Shown here: piece after piece, positions 1 to 7,755 of the stretch
Numbering within the stretch: position 1 is the first letter of the stretch
Layout: the number at the start of each line of letters is the position of its first letter
NCBI RefSeq assembly: GCF_030711595.1
Contig: NZ_JAUJUJ010000004.1
Span: forward strand, 43,662-107,661
Direction of reading: 5' to 3'
Source: Stenotrophomonas sp. YIM B06876
Lineage (GTDB): Bacteria > Pseudomonadota > Gammaproteobacteria > Xanthomonadales > Xanthomonadaceae
Length of the DNA stretch: 64,000 nt
Made by a program: the position numbers and the translations under genes
The notes under the pieces: generated by a model
Told to the model about the DNA's origin: nothing
Seen by the model: only the letters and a program-made list of their open reading frames with translations
The model's database searches: none

Positions 1-1
1 G

Positions 2-469
2 GTGTTCCGCAATGGCTATTCACTGTTCGGCTGGAACGGCCGCATGAGCGCGATCCAGCTCAACCACCAGTCCAATGGCCGCAGCGACCCGCTGTCGCGC
101 AGCTGGAACCGGGTGATCTTCAATGTCGGGCTGGACCGGGAGAACTGGGCGCTGACGCTGCGTCCGTGGTACCGCATTCCCGAAGGATCACGCGACGACA
201 ACAATCCCGATATCCAGGATTACATGGGCCGCGGTGACGCCACCCTGGTCTACAACCGCGATGGCCATGAACTGGCGTTGATGGCCCGGCATTCGCTGCG
301 CAGCGGCAAGCGCGCGCATGGGGCGCTGCAGCTCGACTACGGCTTCCCGCTCAACAAGCAGCTGCGCGGACATGTGCAGGTGTTCGACGGCTATGGCGAA
401 AGCCTGATCGATTACAACCACAAAGCCACCTACATCGGTGTAGGTGTTTCACTTCTGGAGTGGTTCTGA
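2..469 (+). CDS. pldA: Outer membrane phospholipase A (C-terminal part, 5' truncated by window edge)
   Basis: This is the C-terminal 155 residues or so of OMPLA, the outer membrane beta-barrel enzyme that hydrolyses phospholipid acyl esters when membrane asymmetry is disturbed. The reading frame is open to the left edge, so the true start and signal peptide lie outside the window. The visible part carries the family active-site block NHQSNGRSDP (catalytic His and Ser), followed by RSWNR with the catalytic Asn. The RPWYRIPE...DDNNPDI stretch and the terminal SGYGESLIDYN-type block (here DGYGESLIDYN) also match enterobacterial PldA closely. The last residue is Phe, as usual for outer membrane barrels recognised by BAM. 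Its TGA overlaps the ATG of the next gene, so translation is probably coupled. Confidence 0.95.
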   Translation: MFRNGYSLFGWNGRMSAIQLNHQSNGRSDPLSRSWNRVIFNVGLDRENWALTLRPWYRIPEGSRDDNNPDIQDYMGRGDATLVYNRDGHELALMARHSLRSGKRAHGALQLDYGFPLNKQLRGHVQVFDGYGESLIDYNHKATYIGVGVSLLEWF

Positions 470-831
470 TGAAAGCGACAATCTGGCACAACCCGCGCTG
501 TTCCAATTCCCGTGGCGCACTGGCGCTGCTTCAGGAAGCAGGCGCGGAGGTGGAGGTCATCAATTACCTGGACACGCCGCCCTCGGCGACCGAGTTGCAT
601 ACCCTGCTGGCCGAAATGGGTATGCCCGCGCGCGACCTGCTGCGCAGCAAGGAGGCCGCGTACAGTGAGCTGGGACTGGCCGCGCAGCTTGACGACGACT
701 TGGCGCTGATCAACGCCATGGCCGCGCACCCGGCGCTGATCAACCGCCCGATCGTGCGCACCCCCAAGGGCACTGCACTGTGTCGCCCGCCGGAAAAGGT
801 GCGGGCTCTGCTTCCTGACTACAACGGATGA
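469..831 (+). CDS. arsC: Glutaredoxin-dependent arsenate reductase family protein (ArsC)
   Basis: A 120-residue thioredoxin-fold protein of the ArsC/Spx family. It carries the HNPRCSNSR motif (H7-x3-C11-x3-R15), with C11 as the nucleophilic cysteine that binds arsenate, and the conserved NRPIV block near residue 90. Length and sequence match plasmid R773-type ArsC along the whole protein (LLR, LINRPIV, LCRP). It reduces arsenate to arsenite with glutathione and glutaredoxin. There is no ars efflux pump or ArsR gene beside it, so a general redox role is possible. The ATG at 469 overlaps the pldA stop. An in-frame GTG nine bases upstream is the alternative start. Confidence 0.93.
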   Translation: MKATIWHNPRCSNSRGALALLQEAGAEVEVINYLDTPPSATELHTLLAEMGMPARDLLRSKEAAYSELGLAAQLDDDLALINAMAAHPALINRPIVRTPKGTALCRPPEKVRALLPDYNG

Positions 832-1418
832 TGATTTCCTTGTTGCTCGCCGGCGCTTTGGGCTGGGCCGTGGAGCCGGGCATCATCTGCCGCAAAGAAG
901 GCCAAGGTGAGGTCATGGAACGGATGGGTCCCGTAGCGGAGGGCCACTACCGATTGGGTGGATATGGGGATTACATACCGCAAGCAGATGTATTCGAGCT
1001 GCGCCGCTCAAACCAATTGCAAGCCCGCCTGGTACACCAGTCCATGGGCTACAGCTGTGAAACCTATCTGGACGAGAAGCAATGCCCGTCTCTTGTTCAG
1101 GCAGAGCAGGCGCTCATGCAACTTTCCTATATTGAAAAAAATGGGCCCGCGGCACCGGTATGGCCCCGAAATTCTCGCCCCGTGCACGGCGACGGATTTG
1201 TATTCGAGTATCAGCCGTCCGGCGAAGGCATTCGCAGGGCTGTTTACGACCCGACTCTGCTGGCCCGCCAACCCGAACATCCGGCGGGGAAACTGATCGC
1301 CCGCATCTGGCAAGTGGAACGCCAATGCGGGCCCGACCTGGCCCGCAAAACACAGCGAAAGAATTACGAAGCTGATAAAGCAAAGAACCAGGCTCTGAAT
1401 CTGGGTGTCCGTAGCTGA
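828..1418 (+). CDS. Hypothetical secreted protein
   Basis: An unrecognised protein of 196 residues whose ATG overlaps the arsC stop (ATGA), so it is probably translated with arsC. The first 14 residues (MMISLLLAGALGWA) are hydrophobic and end in a plausible signal cleavage site, although the n-region lacks a positive charge. Four cysteines (about residues 21, 77, 86 and 167) could form two disulfides in the periplasm. The rest is polar, with no membrane segment, and the C-terminus is Lys/Gln-rich. Codon use is less GC-biased than in its neighbours, notably at 950-1150. I know no family that fits. A second ATG directly follows the first. Confidence 0.75.
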   Translation: MMISLLLAGALGWAVEPGIICRKEGQGEVMERMGPVAEGHYRLGGYGDYIPQADVFELRRSNQLQARLVHQSMGYSCETYLDEKQCPSLVQAEQALMQLSYIEKNGPAAPVWPRNSRPVHGDGFVFEYQPSGEGIRRAVYDPTLLARQPEHPAGKLIARIWQVERQCGPDLARKTQRKNYEADKAKNQALNLGVRS

Positions 1419-1483
1419 TTTGCGCCAAGGGCAGGCGCCCCAACCAGCGATGTGCCGGCCCTCCGCTGACCGGCTCCGCCGGA

Positions 1484-1518
1484 AAACAAAACGGCCCGGG
1501 CAGAACCCGGGCCGTTTC
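1484..1518 (-). terminator. Intrinsic terminator of the fumarase gene
   Basis: Perfect stem ACGGCCCGGG / CCCGGGCCGT with a short loop. On the minus strand it is followed by a T-rich run (TTTTGTTTT). It lies between the convergent secreted-protein gene and fumarase, and the T-run points to termination of fumarase; it may also act on the plus strand. Confidence 0.85.
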
Positions 1519-1542
1519 GGCATCCTCGGCAGCACTGGCGGT

Positions 1543-3096
1543 TTATTCGACCACCACCGGAATCTTGCCGATGCGGGCCTGCCATTCGCGCGGACCGGTG
1601 GTGTGCACCGACTCGCCGGTGGAATCCACCGCCACGGTCACCGGCATGTCCTGCACCGTGAACTCGTAGATGGCCTCCATGCCCAGATCGGCGAAACCGA
1701 CCACCTTGGCCGCCTTGATCGCCTTGGACACCAGATAGGCCGAACCGCCCACCGCCATCAGGTAGGCCGACTTGTTATCACGGATCGCCTCGATCGCCGC
1801 CGGGCCACGCTCGGCCTTGCCGACCATGCCCAGCAGGCCGGTCTGTTCCAGCACCTGGCGGGTGAACTTGTCCATGCGGGTCGCCGTGGTCGGGCCGGCC
1901 GGGCCCACCACTTCGTCGCGCACCGGATCGACCGGGCCAACGTAGTAGATGAAGCGGCCCTTCAGATCGACCGGCAGCGGCTCGCCCTTGTCCAGCATTT
2001 CCACCATGCGCTTGTGCGCGGCATCGCGGCCGGTCAGCAGCTTGCCGTTGAGCAGCAGGGTCTGGCCCGGCTTCCAGCTGGCCACGTCTTCCGGGGTGAT
2101 CGTGTCCAGGTCGACCCGGGTGCCCTTGGAGGCATCGTAGGTGATCTGCGGCCAGTCTTGCAGCGACGGCGGATCCAGCATCACCGGGCCGCTGCCGTCC
2201 AGGGTGAAGTGCGCGTGGCGGGTGGCGGCGCAGTTGGGGATCATCGCCACCGGCAGGTTGGCGGCATGGGTCGGGAAGTCCTTGACCTTGATGTCCAGCA
2301 CCGTGGTCAGGCCACCCAGGCCCTGTGCACCGATGCCCAGCGCATTGACCTTGTCGTACAGCTCCAGGCGCAGCTCTTCGGCACGGTTGGACGCGCCGCG
2401 GGCCTTGAGCTCGTTGATGTCGATCGGCTCCATCAGCGATTCCTTGGCCAGCAGCATCGCCTTTTCGGCGGTGCCGCCGATGCCAATGCCGAGCATGCCC
2501 GGCGGGCACCAGCCGGCGCCCATGGTCGGCACGGTCTTGAGCACCCAGTCCACGATCGAGTCGGACGGGTTGAGCATGGCGAACTTGCTCTTGGCCTCCG
2601 AACCGCCGCCCTTGGCCGCGACGATCACCTCGACCGTGTTGCCCGGCACCACCTTGACGTTGACCACGCCCGGGGTGTTGTCACGGGTATTGGTGCGCTT
2701 GCCGGCCGGATCGGCCAGCACCGAGGCGCGCAGCTTGTTGTCCGGGTAGGCGTAGGCGCGGCGCACGCCCTCGTTGGCCATGTCCTCCACGCCCATGGTG
2801 GCGTCGTCCCAGCGCACGTTCATGCCGATTTCCAGGAACACGGTGACGATGCCGGTGTCCTGGCAGATCGGCCGGTGACCTTCGGCGCACATCCGTGAAT
2901 TGATCAGGATCTGGGCCATCGCCTCCTTGGCGGCCGGCGACTCCTCGCGCTCGTAGGCGGCGGCAAGGCTCTTGATGTAATCGACCGGGTGGTAGTACGA
3001 GATGTACTGCAGCGCGTCGGCGATGGACTGGATCAGGTCTTCCTGCTTGATGGAGACCGGCTGACGGGAATCACGGGAATTGACGGGATGGCTCAC
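1543..3096 (-). CDS. fumA: Fumarate hydratase, class I (4Fe-4S)
   Basis: Catalyses reversible hydration of fumarate to L-malate in the TCA cycle. The 517-residue protein has the fused alpha (N-terminal) and beta (C-terminal) domains of class I fumarases. Candidate ligands of the labile 4Fe-4S cluster are Cys78 in CQDTG, the cysteine in GWCPPG and that in IPNCAATRH. The GIGIGGTAEKA block and the KYV-type C-terminal lyase domain (ALMAVGGSAYLVSKAI) are also visible. The most likely start is a GTG at 3096, because the ORF begins there and no ATG precedes the conserved region. Class I fumarases are oxygen sensitive; a class II enzyme could exist elsewhere in the genome. Confidence 0.95.
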   Translation of the reverse strand: MSHPVNSRDSRQPVSIKQEDLIQSIADALQYISYYHPVDYIKSLAAAYEREESPAAKEAMAQILINSRMCAEGHRPICQDTGIVTVFLEIGMNVRWDDATMGVEDMANEGVRRAYAYPDNKLRASVLADPAGKRTNTRDNTPGVVNVKVVPGNTVEVIVAAKGGGSEAKSKFAMLNPSDSIVDWVLKTVPTMGAGWCPPGMLGIGIGGTAEKAMLLAKESLMEPIDINELKARGASNRAEELRLELYDKVNALGIGAQGLGGLTTVLDIKVKDFPTHAANLPVAMIPNCAATRHAHFTLDGSGPVMLDPPSLQDWPQITYDASKGTRVDLDTITPEDVASWKPGQTLLLNGKLLTGRDAAHKRMVEMLDKGEPLPVDLKGRFIYYVGPVDPVRDEVVGPAGPTTATRMDKFTRQVLEQTGLLGMVGKAERGPAAIEAIRDNKSAYLMAVGGSAYLVSKAIKAAKVVGFADLGMEAIYEFTVQDMPVTVAVDSTGESVHTTGPREWQARIGKIPVVVE

Positions 3097-3232
3097 GGCG
3101 GGCTTCGACTCGGCTTGCAGTGGGAGAACCCGGCCATTCTACGCCGGCAAGCCGAAAGCGGCCTGCGCCGGTCCGCATCGCAGGCAGCGGCCACGATGGC
3201 CGGCCCCGCCGGCAGCGGTCACAATCCCCATC

Positions 3233-3877
3233 ATGAATACTCTGGTACTGATCCTCGACCTCATCGGCACCTTCGTTTTCGCCCTGTCCGGGGCGACGAT
3301 GGGGGTGCGCCGCCATCTGGATATCTTCGGCGTGCTGGTGCTGTCCTTCGCCGCCGCGCTGGCCGGCGGCATCACCCGCGACCTGCTGATCGGCGCCACT
3401 CCGGTGGCGGCGATCAGCGACTGGCGCTACCCGGCCATTACCCTGGCTGCCGGCACCGTCACCTTCTTCTGGGCGCCGCTGATCGAGCGCATGCAATACC
3501 CGGTACGCATGTTCGATGCGATGGGCCTTGCCCTGTTCGCCGTGGCCGGCACACAGAAAGCACTGTCGTACGGCATCGATCCGCCGATCGCCGCGGCGCT
3601 GGGCATGCTTACCGGCATCGGCGGCGGCATCGCCCGTGACGTGCTGTTGGCGCAGGTACCGCTGGTGTTGCAGGCCGAGCTGTATGCCGTTGCCGCGCTG
3701 GCCGGCGCCGCCGTGGTGGCATTGGGGCACTGGGGCGGCCTGCCGCCCGTGCCCTGCGCCCTGGCCGGGGCCGGTCTGTGCTTCGGCCTGCGGATGATGG
3801 CCATGCATTACGGCTGGCACCTGCCGGTGGCGCTGCAGTCCTCCGATCCCCCGCCACCGGAAGGCCCGCGGCGCTGA
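3233..3877 (+). CDS. TRIC/UPF0126-family membrane protein (YadS/YicG type)
   Basis: An integral inner membrane protein of 214 residues with about seven hydrophobic segments. It shows the internal duplication of the UPF0126 family: each half carries a Gly-rich kinked helix ending in GG-x-x-RD (GGITRDLL near residue 47 and GGIARDVLL near residue 130). Prokaryotic homologues of this family form trimeric intracellular-type (TRIC) potassium channels; the ion in this organism is not known. I chose the ATG at 3233 because the conserved LDLIGTFVFALSGA start follows it directly. It is transcribed away from fumarase; the 200 bases downstream hold no gene. Confidence 0.88.
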   Translation: MNTLVLILDLIGTFVFALSGATMGVRRHLDIFGVLVLSFAAALAGGITRDLLIGATPVAAISDWRYPAITLAAGTVTFFWAPLIERMQYPVRMFDAMGLALFAVAGTQKALSYGIDPPIAAALGMLTGIGGGIARDVLLAQVPLVLQAELYAVAALAGAAVVALGHWGGLPPVPCALAGAGLCFGLRMMAMHYGWHLPVALQSSDPPPPEGPRR

Positions 3878-3929
3878 GCGTGCCCCGCATTCGCGGCGAT
3901 GTCCGGTGGGCGGCATCAGACCAGGGCCG

Positions 3930-3966
3930 TAAAACCCTGCTGCGGCAGATGCTTCGGGGGGTTTTT
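3930..3966 (+). terminator. Possible weak terminator after the TRIC gene
   Basis: TAAAACCC pairs with GGGTTTTT across a long loop that contains a CTGC/GCAG mini-stem, and the 3' arm ends in five T. The loop is long, so this is tentative. Confidence 0.3.
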
Positions 3967-4079
3967 GGCATTGCCGGTTGCCGGTGGCCACGCTGGGGTG
4001 GCTGCGTGGCTGCCGCCTGTGCCGCAGACGCCGATGCGCTTACCCTGAAGCCGTCTTCCGCGTCCGCGTTGCGCCCGTA

Positions 4080-5945
4080 ATGCCAACCACCCCCGCTCCC
4101 ACCGCACGAACCCAGCCCAGCCTGCGTGCGCGCTTCAACGCGATGCGCAACCTGCCGCCGTTCCTGCACATGATCTGGCGTACCAGCCGCGGCTTGACCC
4201 TGGCCAGCCTCGGGCTGCGCCTGCTGCGCTCGCTGCTGCCGGTGGCGATGCTGTACGTGGGCAAGCTGATCATCGACGAGGCGGTGCGGCTGGCAGGGTT
4301 GCCCGGCGCCTTCCCGCCGCTGGAGCAGGCGCTGTCCACCCACCTGCTGGACCACCTGTTGCTGCTGCTGGCCATCGAGCTGGGGCTGGCGATCGGGTCG
4401 GACCTGCTCGGCCGGCTGGTCAGCTACGCCGACGGATTGCTGTCCGAGCTGTTCACCAATGCCAGCAGCATCCGCCTGATGGAGCATGCCGCGGAGCTGG
4501 ATCTGGAGGATTTCGAAGACCCGGACGTGCAGGACAAGCTGGATCGTGCGCGACGCCAGACCATGGGCCGGATGAACCTGATGAGCCAGCTGTTCGGCCA
4601 GGTGCAGGACGCGATCACCGTGGCCAGTCTGGCCGTCGGGCTGGTCGTCTACGCCCCGTGGCTGATCGCGCTGCTGGTGGTGGCGCTGGTGCCGGCGTTC
4701 ATCGGCGAATCGCACTTCAATGCGATCGGCTATTCGCTCAACTTCCAGTGGACGCCGGAACGCCGCCAGCTCGACTACCTGCGCCAGACCGGGGCCAGCG
4801 TGGAAACCGCCAAGGAGGTGAAGATCTTCAACCTCCACCGTTTCCTGATCGAGCGCTACCGCGCCCTGGCCAGCAGGTTCTACCTGGCCAACCGCGCGCT
4901 GGCCCGCAAACGCGCGGTCTGGGGCACCCTGCTGGCCGCGCTCGGCACCCTGGGCTACTACGTGGCCTACGGCTACATCGCCTGGCGCACGGTGCGCGGC
5001 GACTTCTCCATTGGCGACCTGACCTTTCTGGCCGGCAGCTTCCAGCGCCTGCGGCAGTTGCTGGAGGGGCTGCTGATCGGTTTTTCGCAGGTCGCCAGCC
5101 AGGCCATGTACCTGGACGACCTGTTCTCGTTCTTCGCCATCGAACCGGAAATCCAGTCACGCAGCGACGCGCTGCCGGTACCGCAACCGATCCGCCAGGG
5201 TTTCGTGTTCGAGAATGTGGGTTTCCGCTATCCCGACGCCGAGCGCTGGGCGGTGCGCGGCCTGGATTTCGAACTGCGTGCGGGCGAAGTGCTGGCGCTG
5301 GTCGGCGAAAATGGCGCCGGCAAGACCACGCTGGTGAAGCTGCTCGCACGCCTGTATGACCCGGATGAGGGCCGGATCCTGCTCGACGGCCGCGACCTGC
5401 GCGACTACGACCTGCACCAGCTGCGCGCCAATATGGGGGTGATCTTCCAGGATTTCGTGCGCTACCACCTGTCTGCCGGCGAGAACATCGGCGTCGGGCG
5501 GGTGGACGCCATGGACGACCCGGCGCTGATCCGCGATGCCGCACGCCGCGCGATGGCCGATGCAGTGGTCGAAGGCCTGCCCGGCGGCTATGACCAGCTG
5601 ATCGGGCGCCGCTTCAAGACCGGCGTGGACCTGTCCGGCGGCCAATGGCAGAAGATCGCCATCGCCCGGGCCTACATGCGCGATGCGCAGGTGATGATCC
5701 TCGATGAACCGACCGCCGCACTGGACGCGCGGGCCGAATTCGAGGTGTTCCAGCGCTTCAAGGAGCTGTCGGACAACCGCACCGCGGTGCTGATCTCGCA
5801 CCGCTTCTCCAGCGTGCGCATGGCCGATCGCATCCTGGTGCTGGCTGACGGCCGGATCGAAGCCAGCGGCACCCACGCCGAGCTGATGGCGCAAGGCGGC
5901 CGCTACGCCGAACTGTTCGAGCTGCAGGCCGCCGGCTACCGCTGA
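4080..5945 (+). CDS. ABC transporter, fused permease/ATPase (MsbA-like half-transporter)
   Basis: A 621-residue half-transporter. An N-terminal transmembrane domain (about residues 35-350, six predicted helices) is fused to a nucleotide-binding domain. The ATPase has Walker A GENGAGKT (near residue 410), signature LSGGQ (near 518), Walker B VMILDEP and the H-loop histidine in ISHRFSS. This is the type IV exporter architecture of lipid, peptide and drug exporters; it works as a dimer. The substrate cannot be read from the sequence. The start at ATG 4080 puts a soluble N-terminal leader of about 30 residues before the first helix; upstream in-frame codons look non-coding. It stands alone, with no partner gene. 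Confidence 0.9.
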   Translation: MPTTPAPTARTQPSLRARFNAMRNLPPFLHMIWRTSRGLTLASLGLRLLRSLLPVAMLYVGKLIIDEAVRLAGLPGAFPPLEQALSTHLLDHLLLLLAIELGLAIGSDLLGRLVSYADGLLSELFTNASSIRLMEHAAELDLEDFEDPDVQDKLDRARRQTMGRMNLMSQLFGQVQDAITVASLAVGLVVYAPWLIALLVVALVPAFIGESHFNAIGYSLNFQWTPERRQLDYLRQTGASVETAKEVKIFNLHRFLIERYRALASRFYLANRALARKRAVWGTLLAALGTLGYYVAYGYIAWRTVRGDFSIGDLTFLAGSFQRLRQLLEGLLIGFSQVASQAMYLDDLFSFFAIEPEIQSRSDALPVPQPIRQGFVFENVGFRYPDAERWAVRGLDFELRAGEVLALVGENGAGKTTLVKLLARLYDPDEGRILLDGRDLRDYDLHQLRANMGVIFQDFVRYHLSAGENIGVGRVDAMDDPALIRDAARRAMADAVVEGLPGGYDQLIGRRFKTGVDLSGGQWQKIAIARAYMRDAQVMILDEPTAALDARAEFEVFQRFKELSDNRTAVLISHRFSSVRMADRILVLADGRIEASGTHAELMAQGGRYAELFELQAAGYR

Positions 5946-5966
5946 AACCCCGGCATGGCCCGGGTT

Positions 5967-5996
5967 AATGAGAGTCCCTCTCATTCGGGATAGAAT
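5967..5996 (+). promoter_or_regulatory. Fur-box-like inverted repeat plus -10 element ahead of fpr
   Basis: AATGAGAG (5967-5974) and CTCTCATT (5978-5985) form a perfect dyad. In the 7-5-7 layout of a classical Fur 19-mer the arms are AATGAGA and TCTCATT. A -10-like TAGAAT (5991-5996) follows at once, so a bound repressor would cover the -35 region. Fur is an inference; the centre does not match the Fur consensus. Confidence 0.5.
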
Positions 5997-6029
5997 AGCG
6001 CGGCTAACTTTCCGGATACGAACAACGGT

Positions 6030-6809
6030 ATGTCTTCCGCTTTTGGCGCCGAAACGGTGCTTGAAGTCCGTCACTGGACGGACGCCTACTTCAGTTTCAC
6101 CACCACTCGCGACAGCGGTTTCCGCTTCGAGAACGGCCAGTTCGTGATGATCGGACTGGAGACCGAAGCGCGCCCGCTGCTGCGCGCCTATTCCATCGCC
6201 AGCGCCAACTGGGAGGAGAACCTCGAGTTCTTCAGCATCAAGGTCGAAGACGGCCCGCTGACCTCGCGGTTGCAGCACATCCAGCCCGGCGACAAGGTAC
6301 TGGTGGGCAAGAAGCCGACCGGCACCCTGTTGATCAGCGACCTGCATCCGGGCAAGCACCTGTACCTGCTGGGCACCGGCACCGGCATGGCGCCGTGGCT
6401 GAGCGTGATCAAGGACCCGGAAACCTACGAGCGTTTCGACAAGGTGATCCTCACCCACGGCGTGCGCTTTGAAAAAGACCTCGCCTATCGCGATTACTTT
6501 GAAAAGGAAATCCGCGAGCACGAATTCCTTGGCGACATGATCGGCGACAAGCTGCTGTATTACCCGGCCGTCACCCGCGAGCCGTTCCGCAACCATGGCC
6601 GCCTGACCGCCTTGCTGGAAAGTGGCCAGATGCAGGAAACCCTGGGCCTGCCGCCGCTGGACCCCGAACACGACCGCGCCATGATCTGCGGCAGCCCGCA
6701 GATGCTGGCCGACCTGCGCAGCGTGCTCGATGCCCGCGGTTTCCAGACCTCGCCGCGGATCGGCCAGCCCGGACACTATGTGTTCGAGCGCGCGTTCGTC
6801 GAGAAATAA
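6030..6809 (+). CDS. fpr: Ferredoxin/flavodoxin-NADP(+) reductase
   Basis: FAD enzyme that moves electrons between NADPH and ferredoxin or flavodoxin. The 259-residue protein has the FAD-binding block RAYSIAS (near residue 53) and the NADP pyrophosphate loop GTGTGMAP (near 115). A CGSPQM block follows near 215, and the C-terminus AFVEK is typical of bacterial subclass I FPRs. It is monocistronic: a dyad/-10 region precedes it and a 300-base non-coding spacer follows. The Fur-like dyad hints at iron or oxidative-stress control, which would fit a role in repair of iron-sulfur clusters. Confidence 0.95.
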   Translation: MSSAFGAETVLEVRHWTDAYFSFTTTRDSGFRFENGQFVMIGLETEARPLLRAYSIASANWEENLEFFSIKVEDGPLTSRLQHIQPGDKVLVGKKPTGTLLISDLHPGKHLYLLGTGTGMAPWLSVIKDPETYERFDKVILTHGVRFEKDLAYRDYFEKEIREHEFLGDMIGDKLLYYPAVTREPFRNHGRLTALLESGQMQETLGLPPLDPEHDRAMICGSPQMLADLRSVLDARGFQTSPRIGQPGHYVFERAFVEK

Positions 6810-7111
6810 GCGCTGCCGGACGCGTGGCCGTGGCCGCAGGCGTTGGCGCGCGGCACGTATCGCCCGGTGAAATCGGCCGGATCAGGACGATCCAGCCGTT
6901 TTCCCCGCACCGGGTTGATCGGTGGCCGCGCGGCCCGCTGCGGAAATCCCATGGCGCGGTGATCAATAGCGACCTCACCAATGCCCGTACCGGCAATGGC
7001 AGTCACGTACAGCAGCGCCGCCCCCGCAACGCGCTGCAAGCGGGGGACGGGCGGCCACGGATGGCGCTGTTGGCCTGTCCCCACCAGCGCCTGCGTCCAG
7101 GCCGGGCACCT
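6810..7111. other. Non-coding spacer between fpr and glutathione peroxidase
   Basis: About 300 bases between the converging fpr and peroxidase genes. I find no convincing ORF, RNA or T-tailed terminator. Open frames on the minus strand here are Arg/Pro-rich and lack coding character. Confidence 0.5.
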
Positions 7112-7603
7112 CTACCCAGCGCTGCCCAACGCGGCCTCGATGTCCACCGCCAGGCTCTCGGGGGTAGCTGTGGGCGCATAGCGCTTCAGCACCTGCCCGG
7201 CACGGCCGACCAGGAATTTGCTGAAATTCCACTTGATCGCACCGATGCCGAGCAGCCCGGGCTTCTGCTGCTTCAGCCATTGCCACAACGGATCGGCATC
7301 GGCGCCATTGACTTTGATCTTGGCCAGCACGGGAAAGCCGACCTCGTAGTTCAGCGAGCAGAACTGGCGGATCTGCGCCGCATCGCCGGGTTCCTGATGA
7401 CCGAACTGGTCACAGGGAAACCCCAGCACCACCAGCCCCTGCGGACCGTAGCGGCGCCACAGCTGCTGCAGACCCGCATATTGAGGCGTGAAGCCGCATT
7501 TGGACGTCACATTCACCACCAGCAACACCTTGCCGGCGTAAGCGGACAGCGGCTGGATCCGGCCATCCAGATCGGCGGCTTCAAAATCGAAAGCGGTGGT
7601 CAT
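7112..7603 (-). CDS. Glutathione peroxidase family protein (thiol peroxidase, BtuE/GPx type)
   Basis: A 163-residue thioredoxin-fold peroxidase. The catalytic residue is Cys in NVTSKCGFTPQY, where vertebrate enzymes have selenocysteine. The FPCDQFGHQEPG block gives the Gln of the catalytic tetrad plus a candidate resolving Cys, and KWNFSKFLV gives the Trp/Asn. Bacterial members usually reduce hydroperoxides with thioredoxin rather than glutathione. The ATG at 7603 is preceded by AAGGAG at good spacing, which rejects the longer upstream frame. It is a single gene divergent from the M3 peptidase. Confidence 0.93.
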   Translation of the reverse strand: MTTAFDFEAADLDGRIQPLSAYAGKVLLVVNVTSKCGFTPQYAGLQQLWRRYGPQGLVVLGFPCDQFGHQEPGDAAQIRQFCSLNYEVGFPVLAKIKVNGADADPLWQWLKQQKPGLLGIGAIKWNFSKFLVGRAGQVLKRYAPTATPESLAVDIEAALGSAG

Positions 7604-7755
7604 CGCATCACTCCTTGCGTGGTCCGCCAGCCTACGCCGGCATCCGGGGTATCGCACGCACGCTACGTCCGCGGCGGCAACCCTGCCCTTTGACACCCCC
7701 CAGCCCCCGGCGGACGGGTTAACCTCACCGGTTCAATATTTCTGGAGAACATCCC

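Noticed and set aside
1405..2898. A long plus-strand open frame opposite fumarase; similar long antisense frames lie at 5157-6776, 7663-9675, 18239-21235, 35009-37450 and 57161-59410
   Set aside because: All mirror well-recognised genes on the other strand. They are rich in His, Arg, Gln and Gly, as expected from the complement of GC-rich coding sequence, and have no domain match.
6776..7084. Minus-strand frame of about 100 codons in the fpr/peroxidase spacer
   Set aside because: Arg/Pro/Ala-rich, overlaps the fpr 3' end, and has no ribosome site or recognisable motif.
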